From Streptomyces sp. MUM 178J (GTDB lineage: Bacteria; Actinomycetota; Actinomycetes; Streptomycetales; Streptomycetaceae): DNA of 6,544 nucleotides. Positions 1 to 5,669 of this stretch are shown in pieces (position 1 is the first letter of the stretch; the number at the start of each line of letters is the position of its first letter). Below the pieces are notes generated by a model, which worked only from the letters and a program-made list of their open reading frames with translations, had not been told where the DNA came from and did no database searches. A program made the translations under genes and the position numbers. The stretch covers positions 1-6,544 of the forward strand of contig NZ_JADWYQ010000097.1 in assembly GCF_022414575.1 (NCBI RefSeq), written 5' to 3'.

Positions 1-2299
1 GGCCGGGCCGGCCGCCGCCCGCGGGCGCGGCGGGCGCGCCGGGGCCGCCCTTGCCGCCCGCACCGGGCTTGCCGCCGGGCTTCTTGCCACCGTGGGCGAC
101 GTCGACGGGGAGCATGACCAGCGCGGTCGTGCCGCCCGAGTCGGAGGGACGGAGCTGGATGCGGATGCCGTGTCGCAGGGACAGCCGGCCGACCACGAAC
201 AGACCCATGCGGCGGGAGACCGAGACGTCCACGGTGGGCGGCGACGCCAGCCGCTCGTTGATCGCGGCCAGGTCCTCGGGGGAGAGGCCGATGCCGGTGT
301 CGTGGATCTCGACGAGCACCCGGCCGTCGGGCAGCGCATGACCGGTGACCTTGACCTTGGTCTGCGGGGAGGAGAACGACGTCGCGTTCTCCAGCAGCTC
401 GGCGAGGAGGTGGACGAGGTCGTTGACGACGCGGCCGGCGACTTCGGTCGCCGGGACCGACGACAGTTCGATGCGCTCGTACTGCTCCACTTCGGAGGCG
501 GCGGCGCGGAGCACGTCGACCAGCGGGACGGGGCGCGTCCAGCGGCGGCCGGGCTCTTCACCGGCCAGAACGAGGAGGTTCTCGCCGTTACGGCGCATAC
601 GGGTCGCGAGGTGGTCCAGCTTGAAGAGCGACGACAGCTGGTCCGGGTCGGCCTCGCGGGACTCCAACTCGGAGATCAGCGAGAGCTGGCGCTGGATCAG
701 ACCCTGGCTCCGGCGCGAGAGGTTGGTGAACATCGCGTTGACGTTGCCCCGCAGCAGGGCCTGCTCGGCGGCGAGGCGGACCGCCTCGCGGTGCACGTCG
801 TCGAAGGCCGCGGCCACCTGGCCGATCTCGTCACGGGAGTGCACACCGACGGACTCCACGGAGGTGTCCACGTCCTGCGGGTCCGCCTCCGAGAGCTGCT
901 TGACCAGCTCGGGCAGTCGCTCCTGGGCGACCTTGGTGGCTGTGTCCTGCAGCCTGCGCAGCGAGCGGATCATGGACCGGGCGACGACGAACGCGCCGAC
1001 GAGGGAGACGCCGAGGACGACGAGGATCAGCGCACCGTTGATGATCGCTTCCTGCTGCGACTGCTCGCGCAGCTCACGCGCCTTGGCCTCCATCTGGCCC
1101 AGCAGCGTGGCCTCGATGGTCCGCATGGCGTTGATGCGGACCGAGTAGTCGTCGGTCCAGTCCAGGTGCGAACGCTTCTTCTGGTCCTGCTGCTTCAGCA
1201 GACCGTTCCGGTTGTCCAGCACACGCTTGGCGTACAGCTCGGACGCGGTGATGGTGGGGTTGCCGCTGTCCAGCGTCGCGGTCAGCTCCTCGGCGTTGCC
1301 GCCGACCGACTCGTAGATGGACTTGAACGCCTTGAGCTGGGTGTCGCCGTTCTCGAGGGCCGCCTTGCCGTAGAGGCGGTCGTTCTCGCTCAGACCCGGT
1401 CCGTTGGAGTCACTGCCCGCCGGGAGGGCCGCGGCGATGATGGCGCGCTGGATGGACGCGTACTCCTTGGCGGCGGAGAAGGCCGCCAGCGCACGCGTGC
1501 GCTTGATCATCTCCGGGTTGGAGGTGGCCTGCGCCATGTCCTGCGAGAGGCTCAGCAGCGACTCGACCAGCCGGCTGTAGCTCTCCACCGTCATCGACGG
1601 CGGGGTGTCGTCGGTGTATGCCGACTGACGGATCTTCTCCAGGCCGCGGACCTGGACGGCGATCTGGTTGGCGTTGGCGCGGATGGCCTCCAGCGCCGCG
1701 TCGTCGCCCGCGTTGGGGATGTCGCGGGTGGCGTCGAGGAAGCTCTTCTTGGCGCGGTCGGTCGCGGTGCGGGGGCCGGTGACCTTGAAGTCGTTGGGGT
1801 TGGCGCCGTTGGCGAGGGGACCGGCCGACAGGTCACGCTCCGTCTGGAGCGCCTGGGCGAGCTGGGTCGCCTCCTTGGTCATGGTGGTGAGCAGCTGCAT
1901 ATGGTCCAGCTGCTTCATGTCCTCCATGGACTCGTTGATACGGAGTCCGCCCAGCGTGGTCGCCGCGACGACGGGCAGGGTGAGCAGGGACACCAGACGG
2001 GTGCTGATGCGCCAGTTGCGCAGGGCTATTCGTGACCCGGTGTCCGCGGGCCGCTTCGGAGCGGACGCCTCAGCGGGCCCGTCTCCCTGGCCTCCTTGGG
2101 CTCCCTGGGGCGCCGACGCTCCGGGGCGGGCGGCGCGCTCGCCGCCGTCGCCGGGCGCTGACTGACCCTGGTTCTGGGTGTGCTGGGGCGAGGTGCCGCG
2201 GTCGGCACCGCCGCGCGGCTCCTGTTCCGCCGCAGCGTCTCCTCGACTCTGGCGGGCCTGGGGGGAACCCATGCCATCCCTCTTGAAACGTCCCTGCAC
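1..2299 (-). CDS. cvnA1: CvnA-type sensor histidine kinase with nitrate/nitrite-sensing domain (C-terminus cut by window edge)
   Basis: This frame reads without a stop from about base 2299 to the left edge, giving about 766 residues. Order, numbered from the GTG at 2299: Gln/Gly/Ala-rich disordered cytoplasmic N-terminus (1-95); TM1 around 100-118 (LVSLLTLPVVAATTL); extracellular helical region of the nitrate/nitrite-sensing (NIT) type (about 125-410); TM2 about 419-440; HAMP to about 500; helical dimerisation region with FKLDHLATRMRR (His563); HATPase with the N box ELLENAT (Asn638) and DTGIG (Asp667). The frame is still open in a Gly/Lys/Pro-rich tail at base 1. The phosphoacceptor region lacks the usual HE-x-R-T-P H-box, as in CvnA kinases of Streptomyces conservons, which act with CvnB (roadblock), CvnC (DUF742) and CvnD (GTPase); those genes would lie beyond base 1. 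The name cvnA1 rests on remembered position near gltX. The start is uncertain: GTG 2299 gives MQGRFKRDG and is preferred because I remember homologues starting that way; ATG 2272 has a closer ribosome binding site. Confidence 0.9.
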   Translation of the reverse strand, partial: MQGRFKRDGMGSPQARQSRGDAAAEQEPRGGADRGTSPQHTQNQGQSAPGDGGERAARPGASAPQGAQGGQGDGPAEASAPKRPADTGSRIALRNWRISTRLVSLLTLPVVAATTLGGLRINESMEDMKQLDHMQLLTTMTKEATQLAQALQTERDLSAGPLANGANPNDFKVTGPRTATDRAKKSFLDATRDIPNAGDDAALEAIRANANQIAVQVRGLEKIRQSAYTDDTPPSMTVESYSRLVESLLSLSQDMAQATSNPEMIKRTRALAAFSAAKEYASIQRAIIAAALPAGSDSNGPGLSENDRLYGKAALENGDTQLKAFKSIYESVGGNAEELTATLDSGNPTITASELYAKRVLDNRNGLLKQQDQKKRSHLDWTDDYSVRINAMRTIEATLLGQMEAKARELREQSQQEAIINGALILVVLGVSLVGAFVVARSMIRSLRRLQDTATKVAQERLPELVKQLSEADPQDVDTSVESVGVHSRDEIGQVAAAFDDVHREAVRLAAEQALLRGNVNAMFTNLSRRSQGLIQRQLSLISELESREADPDQLSSLFKLDHLATRMRRNGENLLVLAGEEPGRRWTRPVPLVDVLRAAASEVEQYERIELSSVPATEVAGRVVNDLVHLLAELLENATSFSSPQTKVKVTGHALPDGRVLVEIHDTGIGLSPEDLAAINERLASPPTVDVSVSRRMGLFVVGRLSLRHGIRIQLRPSDSGGTTALVMLPVDVAHGGKKPGGKPGAGGKGGPGAPAAPAGGGRPG
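2278..2283 (-). promoter_or_regulatory. ribosome binding site candidate for the kinase ATG at 2272
   Basis: The minus strand reads AGAGGG here, 5 nt before an ATG at 2272-2270. A competing AGAGG at 2315-2311 lies 11 nt before an in-frame GTG at 2299-2297. Spacing favours the ATG, while the GTG start adds the residues MQGRFKRDG, which I remember from related kinases. Which start is used cannot be settled from this sequence alone. Confidence 0.4.
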
Positions 2300-2532
2300 T
2301 AGCGTCGCAACCTCTGGACCAGGCGTCCCCCCGCGCGAACGGCGGGACGGTGTCGGCGTCGTGGGGCGACGGTGCGCGCCCCAATCGGTGGTCGTGAGTG
2401 ACCGGCGCAGCTCCCCCTTTCCCGCCGCCGCTCGGCGCTGCGTTGCGCCTCTTGCGCGCCGATCTGAGACCTGCGGCGGTGCGTGGAATTCCAGCACAGT
2501 GCCGGATCTCCAACAAGAGCCGGGGACCCGTC

Positions 2533-2569
2533 TGTGACCTGGGTGACGCGATGTGATCGATATGTCACA
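2533..2569. promoter_or_regulatory. candidate operator: phased TGTGA half-sites with a TGTGA-N8-TCACA palindrome
   Basis: GTGAC occurs at 2534-2538 and 2543-2547, GTGAT at 2553-2557 and the inverted copy GTCAC at 2564-2568. The starts are 9, 10 and 11 bp apart, close to one helical turn. The last two form TGTGA-N8-TCACA (2552-2569). This resembles CRP/FNR-family operators, but those use N6 (the Streptomyces Crp consensus is GTG-N6-GNCAC), so the spacing does not fit exactly. The site is about 235 to 265 bp upstream of the kinase start and about 285 bp upstream of the small gene. The binding protein is unknown. Confidence 0.3.
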
Positions 2570-2798
2570 AGCAGTGTAAATCGTTCATGGGCGAAAGCGG
2601 ACTTTTCCCTACGAGCCAGCAGGGCGCGCGGGGTGTCCCAGTCGCCATGATCAGGAGCGGAATGCTGGCTTCAGGTGTGCAATGTCCGATTCGCCGGTGA
2701 AGATCCAGTGTCGGAATTGCCGGGATCGCTCAATAATTCGTGAGGAAACTCACACGCCGATCGTCGCCTCTTCCAGGTATTGGCGGGCAACCGGATGT

Positions 2799-2807
2799 TT
2801 AGCCTGG
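2799..2807 (+). promoter_or_regulatory. -10-like element upstream of the 57-aa gene
   Basis: TTAGCCTGG contains TAGCCT (2800-2805), which fits the TAnnnT pattern of housekeeping-sigma -10 boxes. Transcription would start near 2812 and leave a leader of about 42 nt before the ATG at 2854. No good -35 sits at 16 to 18 bp: a TTGGCG at 2780-2785 is only 14 bp away. The same nonamer recurs upstream of the FAH-family gene at 3230. Confidence 0.3.
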
Positions 2808-2853
2808 TGCCGCTTTACGATTGCCCGCTCTCTGTAAAGGCCCGATAGCGCAC

Positions 2854-3027
2854 ATGAAGACGACGATGATGTTCCGCAACATAGCCAACCCCCGTCGCAC
2901 CACCCTCGCGCACCTTGAGGACGCGGAGGAACTGCAGACGCCGGAGCAGCCGGAGCACCCGCTCGATCTTCCCACCCAGACGGCCAACCCCCGCCGCACG
3001 GTCCTCATGGACGCGCCTGTTTCGTAA
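2854..3027 (+). CDS. 57-aa protein of unknown function with duplicated ANPRRTxL motif
   Basis: I do not recognise this family. The frame ATG 2854 to TAA 3027 has G or C at about 86 percent of third codon positions, as expected of a Streptomyces gene and better than the competing frames. The protein begins with a basic, Met-rich MKTTMMFRN. It then carries ANPRRTTL (residues 11-18), an acidic, proline-rich middle (about 20-40, with EDAEE and PEQPEHP), a second copy ANPRRTVL (44-51), and ends MDAPVS. It has no cysteine, transmembrane segment or evident signal peptide. The two repeat units match at 20 of 24 bases. AAAGG at 2836-2840 is a possible ribosome binding site, though its 13-nt spacer is long; a TTG at 2821 would add 11 residues. 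It is transcribed away from the kinase gene, and a hairpin follows 14 nt after the stop. It could be a small regulatory or binding protein or a peptide precursor; no modifying enzyme is visible nearby. Confidence 0.6.
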   Translation: MKTTMMFRNIANPRRTTLAHLEDAEELQTPEQPEHPLDLPTQTANPRRTVLMDAPVS

Positions 3028-3041
3028 CGTGGCTCGGTCCT

Positions 3042-3062
3042 CCCCCGGACTCCGTCCGGGGG
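3042..3062 (+). terminator. hairpin terminator candidate after the 57-aa gene
   Basis: CCCCCGGAC (3042-3050), loop TCC, then GTCCGGGGG (3054-3062): a perfect 9-bp stem starting 14 nt after the stop codon at 3027. There is no T-tract, which is common for Streptomyces terminators. It is the first of several palindromes in this gap and may instead belong to a dispersed repeat. Confidence 0.55.
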
Positions 3063-3183
3063 TCCCCCCACGTTCCTCGGGACCTGCGCGTTCCCCCAGC
3101 CACCGCTGGGCGGTGCCCCTGCCTTTCGACATCCGCGCGCCCCTTCGGCTCACTCGCCCATGGGCGAGTCGTAGCTTGTGAGC
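3042..3183. repeat. palindrome-rich intergenic segment
   Basis: Several inverted repeats follow each other: the 9-bp stem at 3042-3062; CCCAGC-CACC-GCTGGG at 3095-3110, overlapped by the alternative pairing CACCG (3101-3105) with CGGTG (3111-3115); the perfect 18-bp palindrome ACTCGCCCATGGGCGAGT at 3152-3169; and outer arms GCTCAC (3148-3153) and GTGAGC (3178-3183) around it. No convincing reading frame runs through. The density suggests a mosaic of dispersed, REP-like palindromic elements, though only one copy of each is visible here. Confidence 0.5.
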
Positions 3184-3230
3184 TGGTGGTCCGGGCGAGC
3201 CGCGGTAGTACCGGCGGATGTACAGCACGT

Positions 3231-3236
3231 TAGCCT
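3231..3236 (+). promoter_or_regulatory. -10-like element upstream of the FAH-gltX operon
   Basis: TAGCCT, inside TTAGCCTGG (3230-3238), fits the TAnnnT pattern and would start transcription near 3243, about 69 nt before the GTG at 3312. No convincing -35 hexamer is seen at the right distance. The palindromes just upstream separate it from the previous gene, so the operon promoter should lie between about 3184 and 3290. Confidence 0.3.
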
Positions 3237-3311
3237 GGAGCGTCAGTTTCAACGCTCGCGCAGGCGCGGGCCGCAGCAGCAAGAAGACAAGAAGAGGGGC
3301 ATCCGCATCCC

Positions 3312-4106
3312 GTGCGCATCGCCAGGTTCTCCATCGACGGCAATGTCGCCTTCGGTGCGGTCGAGGGCGACGGCACCGGCGACCCGGCCGGTCTCGTCCT
3401 CGACATCATCAAGGGCATTCCCTACGCCGACTTCGAACTCTCCGGCACCAAGGTCCCGCTGAGCAAGGTCCGTCTGCTGCCGCCCGTGCTGCCCAACAAG
3501 GTCGTCGCCATCGGCCGCAACTACGCGGAGCACGCGGCCGAGCTGGGCAACGAGGTGCCCGAGGTCCCCGTCGCCTTCTTCAAGCCCACCACATCGGTGA
3601 TCGGCTCCGGCGACTCCATCGAGTACCCCTCCTTCTCCCAGGAGCTGCACCACGAGGCCGAGCTGGCCGTCGTGATCGGCCGGATGTGCCGCGATGTCCC
3701 GCGCGAGCGGGTCAAGGACGTCGTGTTCGGCTTCACCTGCGCCAACGACGTCACCGCGCGCGACGTCCAGAAGCGCGAGAAGCAGTGGGCCAGGGCCAAG
3801 GGCTTCGACACCTCCTGCCCGCTCGGCCCCTGGGTGGAGACCGGCATCGACCTGGCGGCCGCGCACGACCTCACCATCCAGTGCACGGTCAACGGCCGGC
3901 AGCGCCAGCTGGGGCGTACGAGCGACATGATCCGCTCCATCGAGGACCTGGTCGTCCACCTCACCGAGGCCATGACGCTGCTCCCCGGCGACGTCATCCT
4001 CACCGGCACCCCCGCCGGGGTCGGCCCCCTCAACGTCGGCGACGAGGTCGCCGTCACCATCGAAGGCATCGGCACTCTCACCAACAAGGTGATCAAGCGT
4101 GGCTAA
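3312..4106 (+). CDS. fumarylacetoacetate hydrolase (FAH) family protein, FAHD1-like
   Basis: The 264-aa product is a single-domain member of the FAH superfamily, soluble and cytoplasmic. The metal site is intact: HHEAE (Glu115, Glu117) and ANDVTARD (Asp146). GRNYAEHAAE carries the His74-Glu77 pair matching the catalytic dyad of FAHD1, AKGFDTSCP carries Lys163, and GDVILTGTPAGVG (226-238) is the usual signature near the C-terminus. Such enzymes hydrolyse acylpyruvates, tautomerise or decarboxylate oxaloacetate, or isomerise 2-hydroxyhepta-2,4-dienedioate. Annotations of the last kind are often automatic, and the substrate here is unknown. The GTG start is chosen because it gives a normal N-terminus (MRIARFSIDG) and GAGGGG lies at 3294-3299, although the 12-nt spacer is long. 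The last 8 bp overlap gltX, so the two are almost certainly co-transcribed. No aromatic-degradation genes are adjacent. From memory, the pairing with gltX also occurs in Mycobacterium tuberculosis (Rv2993c-Rv2992c). Confidence 0.93.
   Translation: MRIARFSIDGNVAFGAVEGDGTGDPAGLVLDIIKGIPYADFELSGTKVPLSKVRLLPPVLPNKVVAIGRNYAEHAAELGNEVPEVPVAFFKPTTSVIGSGDSIEYPSFSQELHHEAELAVVIGRMCRDVPRERVKDVVFGFTCANDVTARDVQKREKQWARAKGFDTSCPLGPWVETGIDLAAAHDLTIQCTVNGRQRQLGRTSDMIRSIEDLVVHLTEAMTLLPGDVILTGTPAGVGPLNVGDEVAVTIEGIGTLTNKVIKRG
4086..4092 (+). promoter_or_regulatory. ribosome binding site of gltX inside the end of the FAH gene
   Basis: AAGGTGA lies 6 nt before the GTG at 4099 and within the last codons of the FAH-family gene. 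The FAH stop TAA (4104-4106) is just downstream of the gltX start, so terminating ribosomes can re-initiate. This supports GTG 4099 as the true start and suggests translational coupling. Confidence 0.6.
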
Positions 4107-5574
4107 CGCGAACGTCCGCGTACGTTTCTGTCCCTCGCCGACCGGCAACCCCCATGTGGGCCTGGTCCGCACCGCCCTGTTCAACTGGGCGTTCGCCCGG
4201 CACCACGGCGGGACCATGGTGTTCCGCATCGAGGACACCGACGCGGCCCGCGACTCGGAGGAGTCGTACCGGCAGCTCCTGGACTCGCTGCGCTGGCTGG
4301 GCCTGGACTGGGACGAGGGCCCCGAGGTCGGCGGACCGCACGCGCCCTACCGCCAGTCGCAGCGGATGGACATCTACCGGGACGTCGCGCAGAAGCTGCT
4401 CGACGGCGGCTACGCCTACCCCTGCTACTGCACCGCCGAGGAACTCGACGCCCGCCGTGAGCTGGCCCGCCGCGAGGGCCGGCCCTCCGGGTACGACGGC
4501 CAGTGCCGAACGGTGACGCCCGAGCAGAAGGCGGTGTACGACGCCGAGGGCCGTCAGCCGATCATCCGCTTCCGGATGCCCGACGAGCCGATCACCTTCA
4601 CCGACCTGGTCCGCGGCGAGCTGACCTTCACCCCGGACAACGTGCCCGACTACGGCATCGTCCGCGCTACCGGCGCCCCGCTGTACACGCTGGTCAACCC
4701 GGTCGACGACGCGCTGATGGAGATCACCCACGTGCTGCGCGGCGAGGACCTGCTGTCCTCCACCCCGCGGCAGATCGCGCTCTACAAGGCGCTGATCGAG
4801 CTGGGGATCGCCAAGGAGATCCCCGCCTTCGGCCACCTTCCGTACGTCATGGGCGAGGGCAACAAGAAGCTCTCCAAGCGCGATCCGCAGTCCTCGCTCA
4901 ACCTCTACCGGGAGCGCGGCTTCCTGCCGGAGGGCCTGCTCAACTACCTCTCGCTGCTCGGCTGGTCCTTCTCCGCCGACCAGGACGTCTTCTCCGTCGC
5001 CGAGCTGGTCGAGAAGTTCGACGTCGAGGACGTCAACGCCAACCCGGCCCGCTTTGACGTCAAGAAGGCCGAGGCGATCAACGCCGACCACATCCGACGC
5101 CTGGACGAGAAGGCATTCGTCGAGGCCTGCGAGCCCTGGCTGAAGGCCCCGTACGCCGACTGGGCCCCCGAGGACTTCGACCGGGCGGCCTGGGAGGCGA
5201 TCGCCCCGTACGCGCAGACCCGGCTGACCGTCCTGTCGGACATCACGGCCAATGTCGACTTCCTCTTCCTGAAGGAGCCGGCAGCGGACGAGGCGTCCTG
5301 GACCAAGGCGATGAAGGGCGACCCGGCCGCCCTGCTGACGACGGCCCGCGCCAGGCTGGAGGCGGCCGACTGGTCCAGCCCCGACTCGCTCAAGGACGCC
5401 GTCCTCAAGGCGGGCGAGGAGCACGGCCTCAAGCTGGGCAAGGCCCAGGCCCCGGTCCGTGTCGCGGTCACCGGCCGCACGGTGGGGCTGCCGCTCTTCG
5501 AGTCCCTCCAGATCCTCGGCAGGGACCGCACCCTGGCCCGGATCGACGCGGCCCTGTCCAAGCTGGCCGGATAA
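4099..5574 (+). CDS. gltX: glutamyl-tRNA synthetase (GluRS), probably non-discriminating
   Basis: The 491-aa product is a complete class I synthetase that activates glutamate with ATP and loads it onto tRNA in the cytoplasm. The Rossmann catalytic domain opens with RFCPSPTGNPHVGL, containing the HIGH-type motif HVGL (19-22), followed by RIEDTDAARDSEE. The KMSKS-type loop is KLSKR (257-261). The C-terminal helical anticodon-binding domain runs from about 310 to the end, and total length is normal for bacterial GluRS. A zinc-site-like motif C109-x-C111-x24-C136 is present, but the residue two after C136 is Thr138, where E. coli has His. Actinobacteria generally lack GlnRS and make Gln-tRNA through Glu-tRNA(Gln) and GatCAB, so this enzyme is inferred to charge both tRNA-Glu and tRNA-Gln; a tRNA-Gln gene lies about 0.9 kb downstream. 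The GTG start overlaps the FAH gene by 8 bp with a well-placed AAGGTGA. A strong hairpin follows the stop. Confidence 0.98.
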   Translation: MANANVRVRFCPSPTGNPHVGLVRTALFNWAFARHHGGTMVFRIEDTDAARDSEESYRQLLDSLRWLGLDWDEGPEVGGPHAPYRQSQRMDIYRDVAQKLLDGGYAYPCYCTAEELDARRELARREGRPSGYDGQCRTVTPEQKAVYDAEGRQPIIRFRMPDEPITFTDLVRGELTFTPDNVPDYGIVRATGAPLYTLVNPVDDALMEITHVLRGEDLLSSTPRQIALYKALIELGIAKEIPAFGHLPYVMGEGNKKLSKRDPQSSLNLYRERGFLPEGLLNYLSLLGWSFSADQDVFSVAELVEKFDVEDVNANPARFDVKKAEAINADHIRRLDEKAFVEACEPWLKAPYADWAPEDFDRAAWEAIAPYAQTRLTVLSDITANVDFLFLKEPAADEASWTKAMKGDPAALLTTARARLEAADWSSPDSLKDAVLKAGEEHGLKLGKAQAPVRVAVTGRTVGLPLFESLQILGRDRTLARIDAALSKLAG

Positions 5575-5589
5575 CCGCCCGTTCGCACG

Positions 5590-5624
5590 AAGGGCCCGGA
5601 AGCCGCCATGGCTTCCGGGCCCTT
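5590..5624 (+). terminator. rho-independent-type terminator of the FAH-gltX operon
   Basis: AAGGGCCCGGAAGCC (5590-5604), loop GCCAT, then GGCTTCCGGGCCCTT (5610-5624): a perfect 15-bp stem with a 5-nt loop, 15 nt after the gltX stop. It ends in only two T residues, typical of Streptomyces terminators without a long U-tract. It separates gltX from the HAD gene, which starts 45 nt later. Confidence 0.9.
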
Positions 5625-5657
5625 AGCGGTTCCCCCGCGAGCGGCTCGCCCCGGCGG

Positions 5658-5663
5658 TACGGT
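5658..5663 (+). promoter_or_regulatory. possible -10 box of a leaderless HAD-gene transcript
   Basis: TACGGT fits TAnnnT and ends 6 nt before the A of the ATG at 5670, the spacing expected when transcription starts at the start codon. No clear Shine-Dalgarno sequence is present just before this ATG, which fits a leaderless message. No good -35 is visible, so this is tentative. Confidence 0.25.
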
Positions 5664-5669
5664 CGCGCT

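Larger units (their letters stand above)
2300..2853. other. divergent intergenic region between the kinase gene and the small plus-strand gene
   Basis: No convincing gene is seen in these 554 bp. The stretch from about 2560 to 2800 is visibly less GC-rich than the flanking genes, as expected for promoter DNA. It holds TGTGA-like half-sites (2533-2569), an inverted repeat with 8-bp arms AGCCAGCA (2614-2621) and TGCTGGCT (2663-2670) separated by 41 nt, and a small hairpin GTGAG-GAAA-CTCAC (2740-2753) next to an A/T patch at 2731-2739. It also holds a -10-like TAGCCT at 2800. It should contain the promoters of both divergent genes. I could not identify a strong -35/-10 pair for the kinase gene. 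Confidence 0.6.

Noticed and set aside
92..2035. A 647-codon open frame on the plus strand opposite the kinase gene
   Set aside because: The minus-strand kinase has recognisable domains along its whole length. High GC at its third codon positions removes stops from the antisense frames. The plus-strand translation is Arg/Gly/Leu/Val/Asp-rich without any recognisable motif.
2299..2568. Minus-strand frame upstream of the kinase start as a separate small gene
   Set aside because: The translation is Arg-rich and featureless, and it occupies the region expected to hold the kinase promoter.
2552..2569. A classical CRP binding site
   Set aside because: The half-sites are right (TGTGA/TCACA), but the spacer is 8 bp where CRP uses 6, and the Streptomyces Crp pattern GTG-N6-GNCAC does not match.
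2734..2763. A sigma-WhiG type promoter (TAAT ... GCCGATCG)
   Set aside because: The spacer is 18 bp where 15-16 is expected, and neither box matches fully.
3042..3183. A CRISPR array or IS element end in the repeat-rich gap
   Set aside because: There are no regularly spaced identical repeats, no transposase and no target-site duplication; the signals are independent palindromes.
2815..3282. A 155-codon minus-strand frame opposite the 57-aa gene and through the palindromes
   Set aside because: It runs through hairpin-forming DNA, is Arg/Gly-rich and has no domain. The plus-strand 57-aa frame has the better codon pattern and an internal protein repeat.
3218..4516. A 432-codon plus-strand frame overlapping the FAH gene and the start of gltX
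   Set aside because: It is Arg/His/Pro/Ala-rich low-complexity translation in a shifted frame over two clearly identified genes.
4093..5424. A long minus-strand frame opposite gltX
   Set aside because: It is an antisense shadow of a conserved synthetase gene with no motif of its own.
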